DNA from: JAFDVL01 sp031409955
GTDB lineage: Bacteria; Acidobacteriota; Blastocatellia; RBC074
DNA: 64,000 nt
Reading direction: 5' to 3'
Assembly: GCA_031409955.1 (NCBI GenBank)
Contig: JANNYF010000012.1
Coordinates: forward strand, 1-64,000
The position numbers were made by a program, and so were the translations under genes. Positions 61,277 to 64,000 of this stretch are shown piece by piece. Numbering within the stretch: the first letter of the stretch is position 1; every line of letters starts with the position of its first letter. Below the pieces are notes generated by a model, which saw only the letters and a program-made list of their open reading frames with translations, was not told where the DNA came from and did no database searches.

Positions 61277-64000
61277 TTAGAACTTCAGCCGCAGCGCGAA
61301 TTGAATCAGACGCGGATTGCTGCTGAAGACCAGATCGGGTTGATTGAATTGCGCCCGCCCGACGGTGTTGACGTTGCCCACCGCCTGCGTGGCAATCGGG
61401 ACGACGCTGTTCGGCGTGCCGGACACGTATTGCGGATGATTCAAGCCATTGATGAAATCTGCGCGGAATTGCAGCTTCTTCGTTTCCGTCACGGCAAAGT
61501 CTTTCGAGAGCGAAAAATCAATGTTGTTGATGGCAGGCAATGCCAGCGTGTTGCGCCCCGCCGTCGCACGCGCACCCAAGCCTGCTTGAATGTATTGCGC
61601 GTTCGGATTGGTGGCTAAGTAGCCCACTGTTTTGCCTGCCGTATTCGTCAGCGCCGTCACCAAACTGGAAGTGTTTTTCACGCCATTGGTGTTGATGATC
61701 GAACGATCTCCGGCGGCGTCGCCATTCAGGTTGGCGTCAACGCCGCTCAGCACCGTGACGTGTTCGCCGGATTCATAACTGAACGTTCCCGCGAAGCTGA
61801 ATCCACCGAACAACGACCGCGCCAGGCGATGACTGCTCTTGGCAAAAAACGGAAGGTCGTAGATGCCAGAGACGGCGAGACGATGACGATGATCGAGAAT
61901 TGAATTGGCCTTCTCCGCCCGCATGTTTTGGAAGTCTTGCGCCCGGCGCGGGGCCAAGACTGTGCTGAAAACCTCGGCGGTCGAATCGTCAATGTTGTGG
62001 CTCCAGGTGTAGGCCGCATTCGCCAAAAATCCGCCTGTGAATCGTCGCGTCAAGGACGAAGAAAATGCGTGATAGGTCGAGCTGCCATTCGAGACAAACG
62101 CCACCACGTTCGCGCCATTGAAACCCGCATTGGCATAAGCCGGCACAAAGCGCGAGCGCGGGTTGATCGTGTCTTGCAACGTGACTGTCAACCTGTCTAA
62201 ATCTGCTTGCGCAGGTCTCGACAAGTACGTGGGAAGGAAGATCGTGTCGGTAGTTTTGGGCTGCACGTTCAGGCGATTCTGCGTGGGCAAGTGAACGCCG
62301 CGTGTGCCGAGATAGCGCGTTTCCAGCGACCAGTTGGTTAAGAACTGGCGCTGAATGCTCAGGCTGTATGACATCGCGTAGGGAACTTGTTGATTGTCTA
62401 CCCACGCGCTGGTCGCGGCGCGTGCGGCTGCCGCTGAAGTTGCGGTGGCTGGCACGACGTTGTGAATCCCGCCATTCGCCAGGAAGTTGTTGATGTCAGG
62501 CGTCGCCGGGATGTTGACTGTGACCTGCGCTTGCGGCGGACTCGACAAAATATAGAGGTTGTCTACGATCACATCGTAGGCCATCGAGAAGCCCGCGCGA
62601 ATCGAACTCTTGCCGCCGGAACCAAACAAGAAACCCAGTGGGCCGGAGTCATAATTCGGCGCATATACCAAGCCGATACGCGGCCCGAAATTCTTCTTCT
62701 GCGCGGTGGGTGCGCCAAATTCAATCAGTCCCGGCACGTTGGAAATGGCGTTCAGTTTTTGCAAGCTCGCGCCGAACGGCACTTGCTGATAGACGTAGTT
62801 CACGCCCGCATTCAGCGTCAGGTTCGGACGCATCCGCCATTCGTCTTGCCCAAAACCGAAGAACAGAATTTGGTCGCCGTAATACTTCGACGCGCCCACG
62901 TTGCGCTCGGCTAAAAAGTCAGGATTCAAATCGCGCAGGAAGCGATCTGTCGTGTTGTATTGATAATCGCCGCGCTCGCGTTGCACGAAGGTTTGCGGCG
63001 AAATGCTCTTGCGCACATCCGCGCCAAACTTCAACGAGTGATTGCCCGCGAGATAGGAAATGTTGTTGATGAGTTGATAGTTGTTTTCGGTGTTGTACTG
63101 CGGCCCGTTTGGATCGGGGCCAATATCAATGCCCAAATCTTTCAGCCCGACATTCGGAAATGAGTCAAACCCAGCGATGGGGAATTTGGTATCGGGGATC
63201 GAAACGTCATTTACAAAGCGACGATAGGACAGGCGCATTTCATACGTCAGCTTCGGCGTGAAGGTGTGCAGGAAGGTGTAGGAAAACAAACGACCATCGG
63301 TCGGGTTCAGGAAGAAGAACGCAGGCAGCGTGGCATTGTTGTCAATCGCGCGCAGACGGTTGTACGTGAAGCGACCGCGATGCTGTGTTTTCTCGCTTTG
63401 CGTGTAATCCAGATTCAGCACGAAGTTGCGCTGATTCGTCCAATTCGGCGCGTCGAACGAAATATTGCCGACCGGAATGTTGACGCCATTCACGGCAATC
63501 GTTCCGGCATCATTGGTCGGCGCGGTTGGCACATATTGTTTGAAGAGCGCGAGGTTGGGGGCAGAGAGTCCCGCGATGCGATCCAGCGCCGCGAAGCCTG
63601 CGGCAGTGGGCGAAGTCAGACCCGCCGGAGCGGCTGCGTTGCCGATGCCCAAACCTTCGTAGCTGACAAAAAAGAACAGGCGATCTTTGCCGTTGATGAT
63701 CGGGCTGCCGCCTGTGCCGAAGCGCGGCAGATGCAGCGGGCCGCCGATGTTGCCGCCGTAGCGAGCGAAATCGTAACGCGGCATGAACGTCGTGCCGGGC
63801 GCATTCTGTTCGCGCACGACGCCCGCGTTTTTCTGCGTGGTATCAAGCGCGTTTAGGTAACGATTGCGGAAGAAGCTGTACAACGTGCCGTGATATTCAT
63901 TGCCACCGCTTTTGGATGCGACGATGAATTGGCCGCCCGTCGAACGCGCAAACTCGGCAGCGAATTGATTGGTCAAAATTGAAAACTCGGAAACTGTTTC
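61277..64000 (-). CDS. TonB-dependent receptor, Oar-like (5' end outside window)
   Basis: A partial protein of 907 residues; the frame stays open to the window edge, so the start, signal peptide and regulatory domain lie beyond 64000. The visible part begins in the plug (ETVSEFSILTNQFAAEFARS, TGGQFIVASKSGGNEYHGTL) and continues through the whole barrel to IQFALRLKF with the terminal Phe. It is similar in build to the receptor at 57457-61104 but clearly different in sequence, so this is an old duplication or independent acquisition. The ligand is unknown. Confidence 0.93.
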   Translation of the reverse strand, partial: ETVSEFSILTNQFAAEFARSTGGQFIVASKSGGNEYHGTLYSFFRNRYLNALDTTQKNAGVVREQNAPGTTFMPRYDFARYGGNIGGPLHLPRFGTGGSPIINGKDRLFFFVSYEGLGIGNAAAPAGLTSPTAAGFAALDRIAGLSAPNLALFKQYVPTAPTNDAGTIAVNGVNIPVGNISFDAPNWTNQRNFVLNLDYTQSEKTQHRGRFTYNRLRAIDNNATLPAFFFLNPTDGRLFSYTFLHTFTPKLTYEMRLSYRRFVNDVSIPDTKFPIAGFDSFPNVGLKDLGIDIGPDPNGPQYNTENNYQLINNISYLAGNHSLKFGADVRKSISPQTFVQRERGDYQYNTTDRFLRDLNPDFLAERNVGASKYYGDQILFFGFGQDEWRMRPNLTLNAGVNYVYQQVPFGASLQKLNAISNVPGLIEFGAPTAQKKNFGPRIGLVYAPNYDSGPLGFLFGSGGKSSIRAGFSMAYDVIVDNLYILSSPPQAQVTVNIPATPDINNFLANGGIHNVVPATATSAAAARAATSAWVDNQQVPYAMSYSLSIQRQFLTNWSLETRYLGTRGVHLPTQNRLNVQPKTTDTIFLPTYLSRPAQADLDRLTVTLQDTINPRSRFVPAYANAGFNGANVVAFVSNGSSTYHAFSSSLTRRFTGGFLANAAYTWSHNIDDSTAEVFSTVLAPRRAQDFQNMRAEKANSILDHRHRLAVSGIYDLPFFAKSSHRLARSLFGGFSFAGTFSYESGEHVTVLSGVDANLNGDAAGDRSIINTNGVKNTSSLVTALTNTAGKTVGYLATNPNAQYIQAGLGARATAGRNTLALPAINNIDFSLSKDFAVTETKKLQFRADFINGLNHPQYVSGTPNSVVPIATQAVGNVNTVGRAQFNQPDLVFSSNPRLIQFALRLKF

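Overview
The window (about 55% G+C by eye) reads as a Gram-negative bacterium of the Acidobacteriota, probably class Blastocatellia. This is an inference from the gene families, not from a marker gene. The clues are three very large Oar-type TonB-dependent receptors with an N-terminal carboxypeptidase-regulatory domain, several CHAT/caspase-clan proteins with TPR repeats, a bamA-skp-skp-lpxD-fabZ-lpxA envelope block, a c-di-AMP synthase pair (cdaA-cdaR), and many exported enzymes with plain signal peptides.

Layout. 0-4 kb: a glycine-zipper exported protein, a Ca2+/H+ exchanger and an ECF-type sigma factor with its membrane anti-sigma partner. 3.9-14 kb: an accessory block. A secreted TPR-CHAT protease-like protein is divergent from three small exported cysteine-rich proteins; each of these is preceded by the same 18-nt hairpin 23-25 nt before its start codon. 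They are followed by a pseudopilin-like protein with an EF-hand, a predicted outer-membrane beta-barrel, another exported protein and two gene remnants. 14-20 kb: a second sigma/anti-sigma/TPR-CHAT module and a small exported protein. 20-23 kb: miaA and an aminotransferase. 23-31 kb: outer-membrane assembly and lipid A genes, then an Rpn-family nuclease. 31-37 kb: an exported CehA/McbA-type metallohydrolase-like protein and a TonB-dependent receptor. 37.6-39.5 kb: cdaA-cdaR and tRNA-Pro(CGG). 39.6-47.6 kb (minus strand): periplasmic redox proteins (two heme plus copper-monooxygenase-like proteins, a cytochrome c), a Doc toxin-antitoxin pair coupled to an unknown gene, and a Tat-exported ThDP enzyme. 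47.8-57.3 kb: a heme-PQQ dehydrogenase, a DPP-IV-like peptidase, a nitronate monooxygenase, a serine-hydrolase remnant, a caspase-FGE fusion and an alpha/beta hydrolase. 57.4-64 kb: two more TonB-dependent receptors, the last cut by the window edge.

Two things stand out. One is the cysteine-rich cassette array with its shared leader hairpin beside a CHAT protein. The other is the intergenic DNA, much of which is made of hairpin-forming repeats of several unrelated sequence families. Some families recur inside the window. One (GACAAACT-AGTTT) sits inside a decayed hydrolase gene, and another brackets the caspase gene. No CRISPR array, insertion sequence with a transposase, prophage or rRNA gene was seen.
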